Shown piece by piece: positions 1 to 9,275 of a stretch of DNA of 64,000 bases. Below the pieces are notes generated by a model. That model saw only the letters and a list, made by a program, of their open reading frames with translations, had not been told where the DNA came from and searched no databases. How positions within the stretch are numbered: the first letter of the stretch is position 1; each line of letters begins with the position of its first letter. The position numbers and the translations under genes are program-made. Source of the DNA: Carboxylicivirga taeanensis (GTDB taxonomy: Bacteria > Bacteroidota > Bacteroidia > Bacteroidales > Marinilabiliaceae); the NCBI RefSeq assembly GCF_051851475.1, contig NZ_JBPUSJ010000010.1:62001-126000 (forward strand), given 5' to 3'.

Positions 1-668
1 ATGGAGGCCCAACACAAGACCCTGAGGTATTCAAAGAAGCCATAGGTCTGATTCGCGAGCGCTGTGACATTGTTATTGAAATAACCACCGGCGGGGCTGT
101 TGGCATGACCGATGATGAACGGGTGGCTGTGATAAAAGAGCTTCAGCCCGAAATGGCATCGCTGGATTGTGGAACAGTAAATTTTGGTGATGAATACATC
201 GTTAACACCTTACCAACCATGCGCCGCTTTGCCAAGGAAATGAACAAATACAATGTTCGCCCGACTTTAGAGTGTTTTGATATTTCTCACGTGGCGGCCG
301 CGGATATTCTCATTAAAGAAGGCTTACTAAAACCGCCTTACCACTATGGATTTGTAATGAATGTACCAGCCGCCATCCCCTACGACATTGAACTCCTTAA
401 CCTGCTTGTTAGCCGCATTCCAGAAGGTGCTCATTGGACAGTGATGGGCGTTGGCCGTGCATGCGTGCCCGCTCACTACGGAGCATTTGCTATTGGTAAT
501 GGCTTTATCCGTGTTGGCTTTGAAGACAATGTGTACTACTCAAAAGGGGTATTGGCCGATAGTAATGCACAGCTGGTCGAGCGCACCGCCAAACTATCGC
601 GCGATGCGGGTTATGAAATTGCCACTCCGGCCGATGTGCGGGAAATACTGCAGCTAAAGGGACTATAA
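1..668 (+). CDS. kce: 3-keto-5-aminohexanoate cleavage enzyme, 5' truncated by window edge
   Basis: Kce is a Zn-dependent BKACE-family enzyme that condenses 5-amino-3-oxohexanoate with acetyl-CoA to give 3-aminobutyryl-CoA and acetoacetate in lysine fermentation. The frame is open from base 3 (reading GGPTQDPEVFKEAIGLIRE), so the gene starts before the window; about 222 residues are seen of a usual ~275. Family hallmarks are the segments EITTGGAVGMT, LECFDISHV and the C-terminal stretch VGFEDNVYYSKG. The N-terminal metal-binding histidines are outside the window. It is followed 75 bp later by kdd, and the neighbourhood (kdd, kamA, kamDE) fixes the substrate better than the sequence alone, since the BKACE family acts on many beta-keto acids. 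Confidence 0.9.
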   Translation, partial: GGPTQDPEVFKEAIGLIRERCDIVIEITTGGAVGMTDDERVAVIKELQPEMASLDCGTVNFGDEYIVNTLPTMRRFAKEMNKYNVRPTLECFDISHVAAADILIKEGLLKPPYHYGFVMNVPAAIPYDIELLNLLVSRIPEGAHWTVMGVGRACVPAHYGAFAIGNGFIRVGFEDNVYYSKGVLADSNAQLVERTAKLSRDAGYEIATPADVREILQLKGL

Positions 669-693
669 AAAAACAATAACAGCATAAAAACAA

Positions 694-731
694 AGGCTAA
701 TAGCTGTTAGCCGATAGCTATTAGCCTTTTT
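694..731 (+). terminator. Hairpin with T run between kce and kdd
   Basis: A perfect 12-bp stem (AGGCTAATAGCT at 694-705 with AGCTATTAGCCT at 716-727), 10-nt loop, followed by TTTTT. It has the form of an intrinsic terminator but lies inside an apparent operon, 12 bp before the kdd start, so it may attenuate or only partly terminate. Confidence 0.65.
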
Positions 732-743
732 ATCTACTATAAA

Positions 744-1787
744 ATGAATCAAAAGGGAAATAAATACGGCACACACCGGGTGATCGAGCCTAAAGGCGTA
801 CTGCCACAGCCAGCCACTGTGGTTGATAATAACATGAATGAGCTATTCGACAACGAGATACTCATTGATGTGGATGTATTGAATATCGACTCCGCCAGTT
901 TTACCCAAATTAAAGAACAGGCGAAAGGGAATATTGAAGAAATTAAATCCATCATTCTGGATATTGTTGCCAAGCAGGGTAAAATGAAGAATCCAGTGAC
1001 CGGTTCGGGGGGCATGCTGATTGGCTCCATTGAAAAAATTGGCAGCAGCCTCAACGGAAAAATTAACCTGCAAAAAGGCGATCGCATAGCAACGCTCGTA
1101 TCTCTGTCACTCACACCCCTGTACATTGAAGAAATCCTGGATATTAAACCTGAAATTGATCAGGTAAAAATCAAAGGCAAAGCCATCTTGTTTGAAAGTG
1201 GCATCTATGCCAAACTTCCCGAAGATTTATCTGAAACACTTTCACTGGCTGTGTTGGATGTATGCGGCGCTCCTGCCCAAACCGAACGCCTGGTTAAAGA
1301 AGGGGACACGGTGGTAGTGCTGGGCGCTGGCGGTAAGTCTGGTATTTTATGCTGTGCTGTGGCCAAACAAATAGTTGGTGACAAGGGAATGGTCATTGGA
1401 GCCGACTACAGCGACGCCAACATTGAGCGCTTGAAACAGGTAGAGGTCTGCCATCACACGATTAAACTCAATGCCACCGATGCACTGCAATGCTACGACA
1501 CCATAAATGAGCTAACCAATGGACAACTGGCCGATGTGGTGATCAATAACGTCAATATAACCAATACTGAAATGGGCTCCATCCTGATGTGTAAGGATCG
1601 CGGAACGGTTTACTTCTTTAGCATGGCAACCTCCTTCACCAAAGCGGCATTAGGAGCCGAAGGTGTTGGCAAGGATGTGGACATGCTTATTGGCAACGGC
1701 TATGCGATGGGGCACGCCGATATGGCCATTGACATCCTCCGGAAAAACGAAAAAATCAGAGAACTATACAAAGAACTGTATACCTAA
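744..1787 (+). CDS. kdd: L-erythro-3,5-diaminohexanoate dehydrogenase
   Basis: Kdd oxidatively deaminates 3,5-diaminohexanoate to 5-amino-3-oxohexanoate with NAD+, releasing ammonia. The 347-residue length is typical. A Rossmann dinucleotide site is visible as VVVLGAGGKSGILC (around residues 190-203), in a medium-chain-dehydrogenase-like scaffold without the usual ADH zinc ligands. ATG at 744 follows directly after the hairpin at 694-731. It lies between kce and kamA, the gene order known from lysine fermenters such as Fusobacterium and Porphyromonas. The call rests on family resemblance plus this context. Confidence 0.92.
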   Translation: MNQKGNKYGTHRVIEPKGVLPQPATVVDNNMNELFDNEILIDVDVLNIDSASFTQIKEQAKGNIEEIKSIILDIVAKQGKMKNPVTGSGGMLIGSIEKIGSSLNGKINLQKGDRIATLVSLSLTPLYIEEILDIKPEIDQVKIKGKAILFESGIYAKLPEDLSETLSLAVLDVCGAPAQTERLVKEGDTVVVLGAGGKSGILCCAVAKQIVGDKGMVIGADYSDANIERLKQVEVCHHTIKLNATDALQCYDTINELTNGQLADVVINNVNITNTEMGSILMCKDRGTVYFFSMATSFTKAALGAEGVGKDVDMLIGNGYAMGHADMAIDILRKNEKIRELYKELYT

Positions 1788-1832
1788 ACAGATCACTAAA
1801 CACCAATCACCGACAACAAAAAATCTACATAA

Positions 1833-3116
1833 ATGAAACGAAAATATTCAACTGTTGACTATAAGAGCATCCCTCTCTTTAAGGATGTAAAAGAGGAGGA
1901 CTGGAACAACTGGAAATGGCAGATGCGCAATGCCATTCGCGACATACCAGGGCTGGAAAAAGTGCTTGACCTAAGCGAAGAAGAGCATGAGCACCTGTCA
2001 AAAACCCTGAAGAAATTTAAGATGGCCATTACGCCATATTACGCGGCACTAATGAGCAAAGAAGACCGGCAGTGCCCGGTGCGTAAAATGGCGGTTCCGA
2101 TCCTGAACGAATTACACATCGATGAGTCGGACTTAAGCGATCCGTTGCACGAAGATGTTGATTCGCCTGTGCCAGGGTTAACCCACCGTTATCCAGACCG
2201 CGCGCTTCTGCTGGTAACCCACGAATGCTCCATGTATTGCCGCCACTGCACCCGTCGCCGCATTGTTGGAGAAACGGATGAGGACATGGCACGCGGCCAT
2301 CTGGAACAAGCCTTTGAATACATCGCCCAGACACCAGAAATTAGAGATGTGGTAATCTCTGGTGGCGACCCATTAATTCTAAGTGATAGCCGTATTGATT
2401 ATATTCTTACTGAACTGCGAAAAATTGACCATGTAGAAGTAATACGCATAGGTAGCCGCATGCCGGTTGTACTGCCACAACGCATTACCGATGATTTGTG
2501 CAACATTATTAAAAAACACCATCCGGTGTATGTAAATACCCACTTTAATCATCCAAAAGAAATTACAGAAGAAGCCCGACAAGCTTGTGAGAGACTGGCT
2601 AATTCGGGTGTGCAGCTGGGTAACCAGTCGGTGCTATTAAAAGGCGTAAACGACTGCTCCAACATAATGAAGTCGCTCATGCACGATTTATTGCACATTC
2701 GCGTTAAGCCGTATTACATCTATCAATGCGACTTATCTGAAGGCATTTCACATTTTAGAACAACCATTTCCAAAGGCATCGAAATCATTGAAAATCTCCG
2801 TGGCCATACTTCTGGCATGGCCGTGCCAACTTTTGTGGTGGATGCGCCCGGTGGTGGTGGCAAAATTCCGGTAATGCCCGATTACCTGATTTCGCAAACT
2901 GATAAACGGGTGGTACTTCGCAACTATGAAGGAATGATTACCAGCTATACACAACCATCCGATTATGAAGGACACAACCCTTCTGAGTGCAGTTTCTGCC
3001 ACGATGAGTCGCTTCTGGCCAAAGATGGCGTAGCGCAACTGCTCAATAAAGGAGGTACGATTGTACCGCAGTCCTTACGTCGCGAGACGCGCTCCAACGG
3101 AAACGGCAAGCATTAA
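1833..3116 (+). CDS. kamA: L-lysine 2,3-aminomutase (radical SAM, PLP)
   Basis: KamA interconverts L-lysine and L-beta-lysine, the first step of the pathway, using a 4Fe-4S cluster, S-adenosylmethionine and PLP in the cytoplasm. The radical SAM motif CSMYCRHC gives cluster ligands C132, C136 and C139. The glycine-rich PGGGGK segment near residue 338 carries the expected PLP lysine, followed by IPVMPDYLISQ. A late CSFC motif matches the C-terminal zinc site of the clostridial enzyme. Length 427 is close to the clostridial ~416. It starts 45 bp after kdd and is followed by a 111-bp gap before kamB. Confidence 0.96.
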   Translation: MKRKYSTVDYKSIPLFKDVKEEDWNNWKWQMRNAIRDIPGLEKVLDLSEEEHEHLSKTLKKFKMAITPYYAALMSKEDRQCPVRKMAVPILNELHIDESDLSDPLHEDVDSPVPGLTHRYPDRALLLVTHECSMYCRHCTRRRIVGETDEDMARGHLEQAFEYIAQTPEIRDVVISGGDPLILSDSRIDYILTELRKIDHVEVIRIGSRMPVVLPQRITDDLCNIIKKHHPVYVNTHFNHPKEITEEARQACERLANSGVQLGNQSVLLKGVNDCSNIMKSLMHDLLHIRVKPYYIYQCDLSEGISHFRTTISKGIEIIENLRGHTSGMAVPTFVVDAPGGGGKIPVMPDYLISQTDKRVVLRNYEGMITSYTQPSDYEGHNPSECSFCHDESLLAKDGVAQLLNKGGTIVPQSLRRETRSNGNGKH

Positions 3117-3227
3117 GACAGGACGGAGCTATACAAAACCAAAGTGCCCTCCTGGAAAAGAAGGAGCAGATAGTAGAATTTGATTGAGGCTAAATTTTAG
3201 GGGATTACTTAAAATCCTGCACGGATA

Positions 3228-4091
3228 ATGAATACATCGAACGCAACATATCGCTTTATAAACACCACCAGTTTTGTGATGGGCAATCGCAAAAATGCCG
3301 GTAAAACAACCTTTATGAACTGGGCTCTTAACCAGATCAGAAAGATCGAAAGCCCGGCATTTGCGACCATTGGTATTGATGGAGAAAGCCATGACCAGAT
3401 CGATGGCCGCGATAAACCACGGATTTATACCGTACCGGGCGATGTGTTGATAACCAGCTACCCTATGCTGCACAAAAGCTCTGGGCAGTTCAGGCTTGAA
3501 AAAGTATTCCCCATAAAAACGCCTTTAGGCCAATTGGTGGTTGCCACGACCCTAAGAAGTGGCTCCATCGAACTGGTAGGTCCTGAATACAATGAGCAAC
3601 TGAAAGAGCTAATTGACTACATCAAAAAGGAACTTAAATACCGCTCAATAATGATTGACGGAGCCGCCAGCCGCCTTACACCAGTAAGCTCAATAAACGG
3701 CAGCGGTTTCTACTACGTGCTTAACATCGACCGCCGGAACCTGAGAAAAGCACTGGAACAGATGCAGCTATTATCTGTCGCTTCAGGGTTTAAACAGGTC
3801 GCCACCAACGAATCTGCCCTACGAATTGAAGGAGCGCTGACACCAACTAAAATCAGCAGCTTGCCCAAATCTTGCTCTACACTGATTATCAACGATCTCA
3901 CATCTGTATTTTTGAGTTTTACCCAACTAAAACAGTTGATGAAGCAAGTGGAAGTGCAAGTACTTAATCGGCTACAGTTAAAGAGTTTTGTTGTAATTCT
4001 TAAAGACATTACTCAGAACGAGTTTATACAGCTGTATCAGGATAAAGGCATACAAACCGAATTAATTTTTAATCCTTATGAGCATCAGTAA
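3228..4091 (+). CDS. kamB: Lysine 5,6-aminomutase reactivase-type ATPase subunit KamB
   Basis: A 287-residue protein of the family always found in lysine fermentation clusters between kamA and kamD. A P-loop is visible as GNRKNAGKTT (residues 19-28), so it should bind ATP or GTP. It is thought to act together with the MutS-like KamC in reactivating the adenosylcobalamin enzyme KamDE; that role is known only for the family and not readable here. Its last 14 bases overlap the start of kamC, indicating translational coupling and a likely complex of the two products. Function is inferred from context; the P-loop is seen. Confidence 0.8.
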   Translation: MNTSNATYRFINTTSFVMGNRKNAGKTTFMNWALNQIRKIESPAFATIGIDGESHDQIDGRDKPRIYTVPGDVLITSYPMLHKSSGQFRLEKVFPIKTPLGQLVVATTLRSGSIELVGPEYNEQLKELIDYIKKELKYRSIMIDGAASRLTPVSSINGSGFYYVLNIDRRNLRKALEQMQLLSVASGFKQVATNESALRIEGALTPTKISSLPKSCSTLIINDLTSVFLSFTQLKQLMKQVEVQVLNRLQLKSFVVILKDITQNEFIQLYQDKGIQTELIFNPYEHQ

Positions 4092-5655
4092 AGTCATAAA
4101 ATTTACCGGTTTCGACAGCTTTTACGAAAAGTACAGGCCTTTAACTCCGTATGGAAAAGCGCACAAAGAGGCCTTACACTTTTACACGCACGCCCATGAA
4201 CTGGACCAGATCCACCTCATCACCGATGCGCTGGTTGATTTTATTGATAACAACGAGCACCAAGCCCTGCAAATCGAAAATTACCTGAGCAGAATTGATC
4301 GCTTAAACGGGCTGGATAAAAAAGAATACGATGCGGTAGATATTCAGCTGATCAAAAAGTTTTTGTTGCTCTATAAAGCCATCGATAAGTGCCTGACTAA
4401 AGCCACAAAAGAGCTGTTAAACTTCGAATACAGGCTAAATGATCTGCTTGAGGCATTGATGCCTGACAAGGACCTAAGTGAATCGTTCTTCCTATCATCG
4501 GCGTTTGACAACAATCTGAAAACAGTTAGAAACAGCATTCGCCAACAAGATGAGAAGCTGGACGCCATCCGCCAGAAAATACTACAGGACATTGAGGAGA
4601 AATATCAAATAGCGATGGATGGGCGCGATTTTATATTGGTTGACAACAGGCGCTATGAGCTGTTGGAGGCGCAGGAGCTGAATTGTGAGTTTTACGACTC
4701 TAAGCTCATAAAGGTGAAGCCGTTCTTTGGTAAAGACTATCTGGATGCACAAATGGCCAAAGAGCAATTACTGGTCAAAGAGTCGGAACTGGAAAGAAAG
4801 GTACTCAGTACCATTTCGAAACACATCAGGCAGCATCAAGGCGAACTAAAAAACGCCACTGAAACCATCTGCCTGCTGGATGTCAGTCTGGCAAGGGCCC
4901 GTTTTAGTTGCTTGCACAAGCTAATTGCACCTAATTATAAAAGTACTTCAATAGAAATTAAAGGAGGCTTTTTGTATCCACTGTGGGAGAAACACCAAAA
5001 GAAGCGGCTCGAATACACCCCCCTTGATGCCACCTTTAAAAACAATGCCATCCTACTATCGGGTTCGAACATGGGAGGCAAAACGGTACTGTTTAAAACA
5101 GTTGCTTTTCTGCAGCTACTAACACAACTGGGCTTTAGAGTGCCGGCTCAGCAGTTCTCAACGCGTTTGTTCGATCGCATTCAGGTGCTGGGCAACGGAC
5201 AAACCGGTAATGTCGAAGGACTCAGCTCTTTCGGTCAGGAAATACATCAATTATCAACAGCCATAGCAACAACAGAAAAGCGCCTGCTATTAGTAGATGA
5301 GCTGGCGCGCACCACCAATGCCAAGGAGGCCAAAGCTATTTTATATGCTGTTTTGAAATATGTAACGCACCACACCAACATTACGGGTTTCTTCTCCACG
5401 CATTTTATCAACATGCCTGCTATCGAAAAAGTGGCTAAGTACCGGATGAAAGGTTTGAATAAACAGGCCTACGAAAACTATTGCCACCAACAGCTCAACG
5501 ATATTGATGAAAATATCAGGCTTATCAATGCCTTTATGCAATACGAGGTTGTACCTGATGATGGGCAACAATCAAAAGACGCCCTATCCATAGCCGGCAT
5601 GCTGGGTTTGCCAAGTGAGATAATGAATTATGCTAACGACTATTTAGACCAATAA
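4078..5655 (+). CDS. kamC: MutS-like ATPase KamC of the lysine fermentation cluster
   Basis: A 525-residue protein whose C-terminal half is a MutS-type ATPase: Walker A GSNMGGKT (residues 329-336), Walker B LLLVDE (403-408) followed by the MutS-like LARTTNAKEAKA, and a late STHFIN. The N-terminal half is helical with coiled-coil-like character (about 90-260) and lacks the mismatch-recognition domain, so a DNA repair role is unlikely. The start overlaps kamB by 14 bp and the stop is 1 bp before kamD. Family knowledge points to a chaperone/reactivase for KamDE, which must swap damaged cobalamin. Confidence 0.83.
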   Translation: MSISKVIKFTGFDSFYEKYRPLTPYGKAHKEALHFYTHAHELDQIHLITDALVDFIDNNEHQALQIENYLSRIDRLNGLDKKEYDAVDIQLIKKFLLLYKAIDKCLTKATKELLNFEYRLNDLLEALMPDKDLSESFFLSSAFDNNLKTVRNSIRQQDEKLDAIRQKILQDIEEKYQIAMDGRDFILVDNRRYELLEAQELNCEFYDSKLIKVKPFFGKDYLDAQMAKEQLLVKESELERKVLSTISKHIRQHQGELKNATETICLLDVSLARARFSCLHKLIAPNYKSTSIEIKGGFLYPLWEKHQKKRLEYTPLDATFKNNAILLSGSNMGGKTVLFKTVAFLQLLTQLGFRVPAQQFSTRLFDRIQVLGNGQTGNVEGLSSFGQEIHQLSTAIATTEKRLLLVDELARTTNAKEAKAILYAVLKYVTHHTNITGFFSTHFINMPAIEKVAKYRMKGLNKQAYENYCHQQLNDIDENIRLINAFMQYEVVPDDGQQSKDALSIAGMLGLPSEIMNYANDYLDQ

Positions 5656-5656
5656 A

Positions 5657-7219
5657 ATGACACAATCGAAACTAAATCTGGATAAAGAAAAAATCAACCG
5701 GGCACGAGAGCTATCCAAGCAAATCACCAGGCCTGTTAACGATTACATTACCCAACATACCACAGTGGCCATTGAGCGTGCTACATTGCGAATGCTGGGA
5801 GCCGATGGCGTAACTGCCGATGATGTGCCGGTGCCCAACGCCATTATCAATGCTTTGGGTGACAACATTCAATACGGGGCTTCTACCTATTACGTAAATG
5901 CCCTGCTAAGAAAAAACCTGAGCGTAGAGCAGTTGAATGCGGCCATTGCTGATGGGCTTGACATTTCCCAGCTCGAGTTAACCGACAGCGCACTCATCCG
6001 TCGGAAAGCCGATGAGCTGGTAGCTGCTTTCGCAAAGCGTGTCAAGGGCAATGTGGCTTATCGCACATCAAAAATTTATGAATATAAAGAGAAAGAAAAC
6101 GCGCCACTCCTTTACCTTATTGTAGCCACAGGCAATATTTTCGAAGATGTAAAGCAGGCCCAGGCAGCCGCACGTCAGGGAGCTGATATCATAGCCGTTA
6201 TACGCACCACGGGCCAAAGCCTGCTCGACTTTGTACCTTATGGTGCCACCACCGAAGGGTTTGGCGGTACCTATGCCACTCAGGAAAACTTTAAAATCAT
6301 GCGTAAAGCATTGGATAAAGTGGGCGATGATATTGGCAAATACATCCGACTGGTGAACTACTGCTCGGGCTTGTGCATGCCCGAAATAGCAGCAATGGGC
6401 GCCATCGAACGTCTGGATATGATGCTCAATGACTCCATGTACGGTGTGCTGTTTCGCGACATCAACATGTACCGCACCTTTGTGGATCAGAAGTTTTCGC
6501 GCATGATCAATGCCTTTGCCGAAATCGTAATTAACTCGGGCGAAGATAACTACCTGACAACCTCGGACGCCTATGAAAAAGCCTACACCGTAACCGCCTC
6601 GCAGTTTATAAATGAGCAGTTTGCCTACGAAGCCGGTTTACCTGCCCAGCTTATGGGATTGGGGCATGCCTTTGAGATGAATCCGCAAATAGAAAACGGC
6701 TTCCTGTTCGAGATGGCTCAGGCGCAAATGGCCCGCGAGATATTCCCCGATGCGCCACTAAAATACATGCCGCCTACCAAGTACATGACCGGGGATGTGT
6801 TTAAGGGCTACATCATGAATGCCATGTTCAACTTCATTGCCAAATCAACCAACCAGGGCATTCTATTGCTGGGCATGCTCACCGAAGCCATTCATACACC
6901 CTTCATGCAAGACCGCTTTCTGGCTGTTGAAAATGCCCGCTACATTCTTAACAACACCAAAGATTTTTCCAGCGACATCGAGTTTAAGAAAGGTGGCATT
7001 ATGCAAACACGCGCTCAAAATGTACTCGATGAAACCATTGAATTCCTTGAACAAATCAATGAAAAAGGCCTGTTCGACTCCATCGAACAAAAGCTATTTG
7101 CCGAAGTGAGCCGACCCAAACATGGCGGGAAAGGATTTGAAGGCGTGAAAGAAAAAGCCGCCAGCTACTTTAACCCGGTGTACGATTATTTAGAAGTGGA
7201 ACTTGGATTAAAAAAGTAA
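5657..7219 (+). CDS. kamD: Lysine 5,6-aminomutase alpha subunit
   Basis: KamD is the large, TIM-barrel subunit of D-lysine/L-beta-lysine 5,6-aminomutase, which moves the terminal amino group of beta-lysine to carbon 5 using adenosylcobalamin and PLP. The 520 residues match the usual ~516. Conserved-looking stretches include SKIYEYKEKENAPLLYLIVA (about 138-157), QGADIIAVIRTTGQSLLDFV and GTYATQENFKIMRKALD. The alpha subunit makes most of the PLP and deoxyadenosyl contacts, while the cobalamin is held by KamE. The ATG is 1 bp after the kamC stop, and kamE follows after 4 bp, so the three are almost certainly co-translated. Confidence 0.95.
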   Translation: MTQSKLNLDKEKINRARELSKQITRPVNDYITQHTTVAIERATLRMLGADGVTADDVPVPNAIINALGDNIQYGASTYYVNALLRKNLSVEQLNAAIADGLDISQLELTDSALIRRKADELVAAFAKRVKGNVAYRTSKIYEYKEKENAPLLYLIVATGNIFEDVKQAQAAARQGADIIAVIRTTGQSLLDFVPYGATTEGFGGTYATQENFKIMRKALDKVGDDIGKYIRLVNYCSGLCMPEIAAMGAIERLDMMLNDSMYGVLFRDINMYRTFVDQKFSRMINAFAEIVINSGEDNYLTTSDAYEKAYTVTASQFINEQFAYEAGLPAQLMGLGHAFEMNPQIENGFLFEMAQAQMAREIFPDAPLKYMPPTKYMTGDVFKGYIMNAMFNFIAKSTNQGILLLGMLTEAIHTPFMQDRFLAVENARYILNNTKDFSSDIEFKKGGIMQTRAQNVLDETIEFLEQINEKGLFDSIEQKLFAEVSRPKHGGKGFEGVKEKAASYFNPVYDYLEVELGLKK

Positions 7220-7223
7220 ACAT

Positions 7224-7955
7224 ATGAATAACATGATACGCCCCTATGGCGACACAATAAACGACGGCGCGGTGCAATTATCATTTACCTTGCCCGTGCC
7301 CCACTCGGCGAAAGCCGATGAGGCTGCCAAACATTATGCGCACAAACTGGGCTTTGAAGAGGTGGAAGTGGTTCACTCCAATCCCTTGTCTGAAAACTTC
7401 TCCTTTTTTGTGGTTTATGGCAAGTCGCAGTTACAGCTCGACTACGATAAGGTGGAAGTGGAAGCCGTTGAAAAGTCAATGGACTTTTACGAGGTGAATA
7501 ACTACATCAAAGAACACATTAAGCGCAAAGTAGTAGTGGTAGGTGCCTGCACCGGCACCGATGCACACACCGTAGGAATCGATGCCATCATGAACATGAA
7601 AGGCTTCGATCAGCACTACGGACTGGAACGCTACCCCATGATGGAAGCTCATAACCTGGGTGCACAGGTGCCCAACGAAGAGCTGATTCGCAAAGCGGTG
7701 GAACTCAAGGCTGATGCCATACTGGTATCGCAGGTAGTCACTCAAAAAGAAGTACACATCCAAAACATGACCGACCTGATTGAACTCCTGGAGGCTGAAG
7801 GACTGCGCTCCAGGTTGATTGTGTGCGCCGGCGGCCCCCGCATCAGCAACAAACTGGCTTTGGAGCTAGGCTATGATGTGGGCTTTGGGCGAGGCACCTT
7901 CCCGGAGAATGTAGCATCGTTTATTGTGGAAAAAATGGTGGAACGAAACAGCTAA
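7224..7955 (+). CDS. kamE: Lysine 5,6-aminomutase beta (B12-binding) subunit
   Basis: KamE carries the cobalamin-binding domain of lysine 5,6-aminomutase. The base-off/His-on motif DxHxxG is present as DAHTVG with H115 as the expected cobalt ligand. Eleven residues later is K126, at the spacing at which the clostridial beta subunit has its PLP Schiff-base lysine (His133/Lys144 in the clostridial numbering). A later GG motif (CAGGPRISN, near 207-215) fits the B12 fold. Length is 243. It follows kamD with a 4-bp gap. Family and catalytic residues agree, so confidence is high. Confidence 0.95.
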   Translation: MNNMIRPYGDTINDGAVQLSFTLPVPHSAKADEAAKHYAHKLGFEEVEVVHSNPLSENFSFFVVYGKSQLQLDYDKVEVEAVEKSMDFYEVNNYIKEHIKRKVVVVGACTGTDAHTVGIDAIMNMKGFDQHYGLERYPMMEAHNLGAQVPNEELIRKAVELKADAILVSQVVTQKEVHIQNMTDLIELLEAEGLRSRLIVCAGGPRISNKLALELGYDVGFGRGTFPENVASFIVEKMVERNS

Positions 7956-7959
7956 TCAA

Positions 7960-7984
7960 ACGATGCACTGTACCAGTGCATCGT
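7960..7984 (+). other. Perfect hairpin between kamE and thiolase
   Basis: Inverted repeat ACGATGCACTG / CAGTGCATCGT with a 3-nt spacer, starting 5 bp after the kamE stop. No T run follows, so it is not a normal intrinsic terminator; it could stabilise the 3' end of the upstream mRNA. Confidence 0.5.
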
Positions 7985-8048
7985 GCTCAAAACAATAATG
8001 TTTAACCCTTGCACAAAGCTCTATGCTCGGTGCACTAAAATATTAATC

Positions 8049-9230
8049 ATGAAAGAAATCTATATCATTGACGCAGCTCGCACAGCAATAGGCAATTTTG
8101 GTGGCACACTGACCAATGTATCGCCCGCACAAATGGGAGCAACTGTAGTTAAATCGCTATTGGAACGTAATCAACTCCATGGCGAACAGGTAGACGAAGT
8201 AATTATGGGCAGCGTGTTGCAGGCCGGTCACGGACAAAACGTGGCCCGTCAGATAGCCATGCAGGCGGGTATCCCTCAGGAAAAAACGGCGCTTACTATT
8301 AACATGGTATGTGGTTCTGGCCTGCGCACGGTTGCTATGGCGGCGCAAGCAATTAAAGCTGGTGATGCAGAGCTGGTCATTGCAGGCGGCGCCGAAAACA
8401 TGTCACAAGCACCTTACCTCCTGCCCAAAGCCCGCACCGGCTATCGCATGGGCGATGGAGCGGTTATTGATTCCATGGTGGGTGATGGCTTAACCGACGT
8501 GTTTAATAGCTATCACATGGGCATTACCGCCGAAAACCTGGCTGCCAAATACAATCTAACCCGCGAGGAGCAGGACACTTTTGCAGCTCAGTCGCAAAAT
8601 AAAGCCGAACAGGCCATCAACAGCAAACGGTTTACTGAAGAAATAGTGCCGGTGGAGATACCTCAACGCAAAAAAGACCCAATCATTTTTGATCAGGATG
8701 AGTTCGTGCGCTTTGGTGTTACAAGCGAATCCCTGGCTAAACTGCGCCCTGCATTCACCAAAGAAGGCACGGTAACAGCCGCCAATGCATCGGGCATTAA
8801 CGATGGTGCTGCAGCTGTCATTGTAGCCAGTAAAGAGGCCGTGGAGAAATATCATCTCCAACCAATGGCTAAAATCGTTTCGTATGCCTGGCATGGCACC
8901 GATCCGGCCATTATGGGTATCGGACCTGTAGAAGCCGTGCGTCAGGCACTATCTAAAGCCAACTGGACAAAAGATGAGCTGGAACTAATCGAAGCCAACG
9001 AGGCTTTTGCGGCTCAGTCATTAGCTGTAATGAAGGAACTCGACCTTAATCCGGAAATTACCAACGTGAACGGTGGTGCCATTGCTATTGGCCACCCAAT
9101 TGGAGCCAGCGGAACGCGTATTTTAACAACCCTGATTCACGAAATGAAAAAGCGTGAAGTCAATAAAGGCCTGGCTACCCTGTGCATTGGAGGAGGCATG
9201 GGCATCGCCATGTGTGTAGAACGCATCTAA
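8049..9230 (+). CDS. atoB: Acetyl-CoA C-acetyltransferase (thiolase)
   Basis: A type II biosynthetic/degradative thiolase that cleaves acetoacetyl-CoA with CoA to two acetyl-CoA. From ATG 8049 the protein has 393 residues, the family norm, with nucleophile C88 in NMVCGSG, the GGAIAIGHPIGASG histidine motif and the C-terminal CIGGGMG cysteine motif. A longer frame begins at 7983 but adds 22 residues unlike any thiolase N-terminus, so 8049 is preferred. In this operon it would process the C4 products of Kce (acetoacetate after CoA activation) or work in the reverse direction for butyrate formation. It is the last gene before the terminator at 9276. Confidence 0.95.
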   Translation: MKEIYIIDAARTAIGNFGGTLTNVSPAQMGATVVKSLLERNQLHGEQVDEVIMGSVLQAGHGQNVARQIAMQAGIPQEKTALTINMVCGSGLRTVAMAAQAIKAGDAELVIAGGAENMSQAPYLLPKARTGYRMGDGAVIDSMVGDGLTDVFNSYHMGITAENLAAKYNLTREEQDTFAAQSQNKAEQAINSKRFTEEIVPVEIPQRKKDPIIFDQDEFVRFGVTSESLAKLRPAFTKEGTVTAANASGINDGAAAVIVASKEAVEKYHLQPMAKIVSYAWHGTDPAIMGIGPVEAVRQALSKANWTKDELELIEANEAFAAQSLAVMKELDLNPEITNVNGGAIAIGHPIGASGTRILTTLIHEMKKREVNKGLATLCIGGGMGIAMCVERI

Positions 9231-9275
9231 ACCATCAATTATATACTATTAATTTAAGCCTTTAGTCAATTGAAG

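Noticed and set aside
5041..5600. DNA mismatch repair MutS
   Set aside because: ATPase motifs match, but the mismatch-recognition N-terminal domain is missing and the gene is embedded in the aminomutase operon; called KamC instead.
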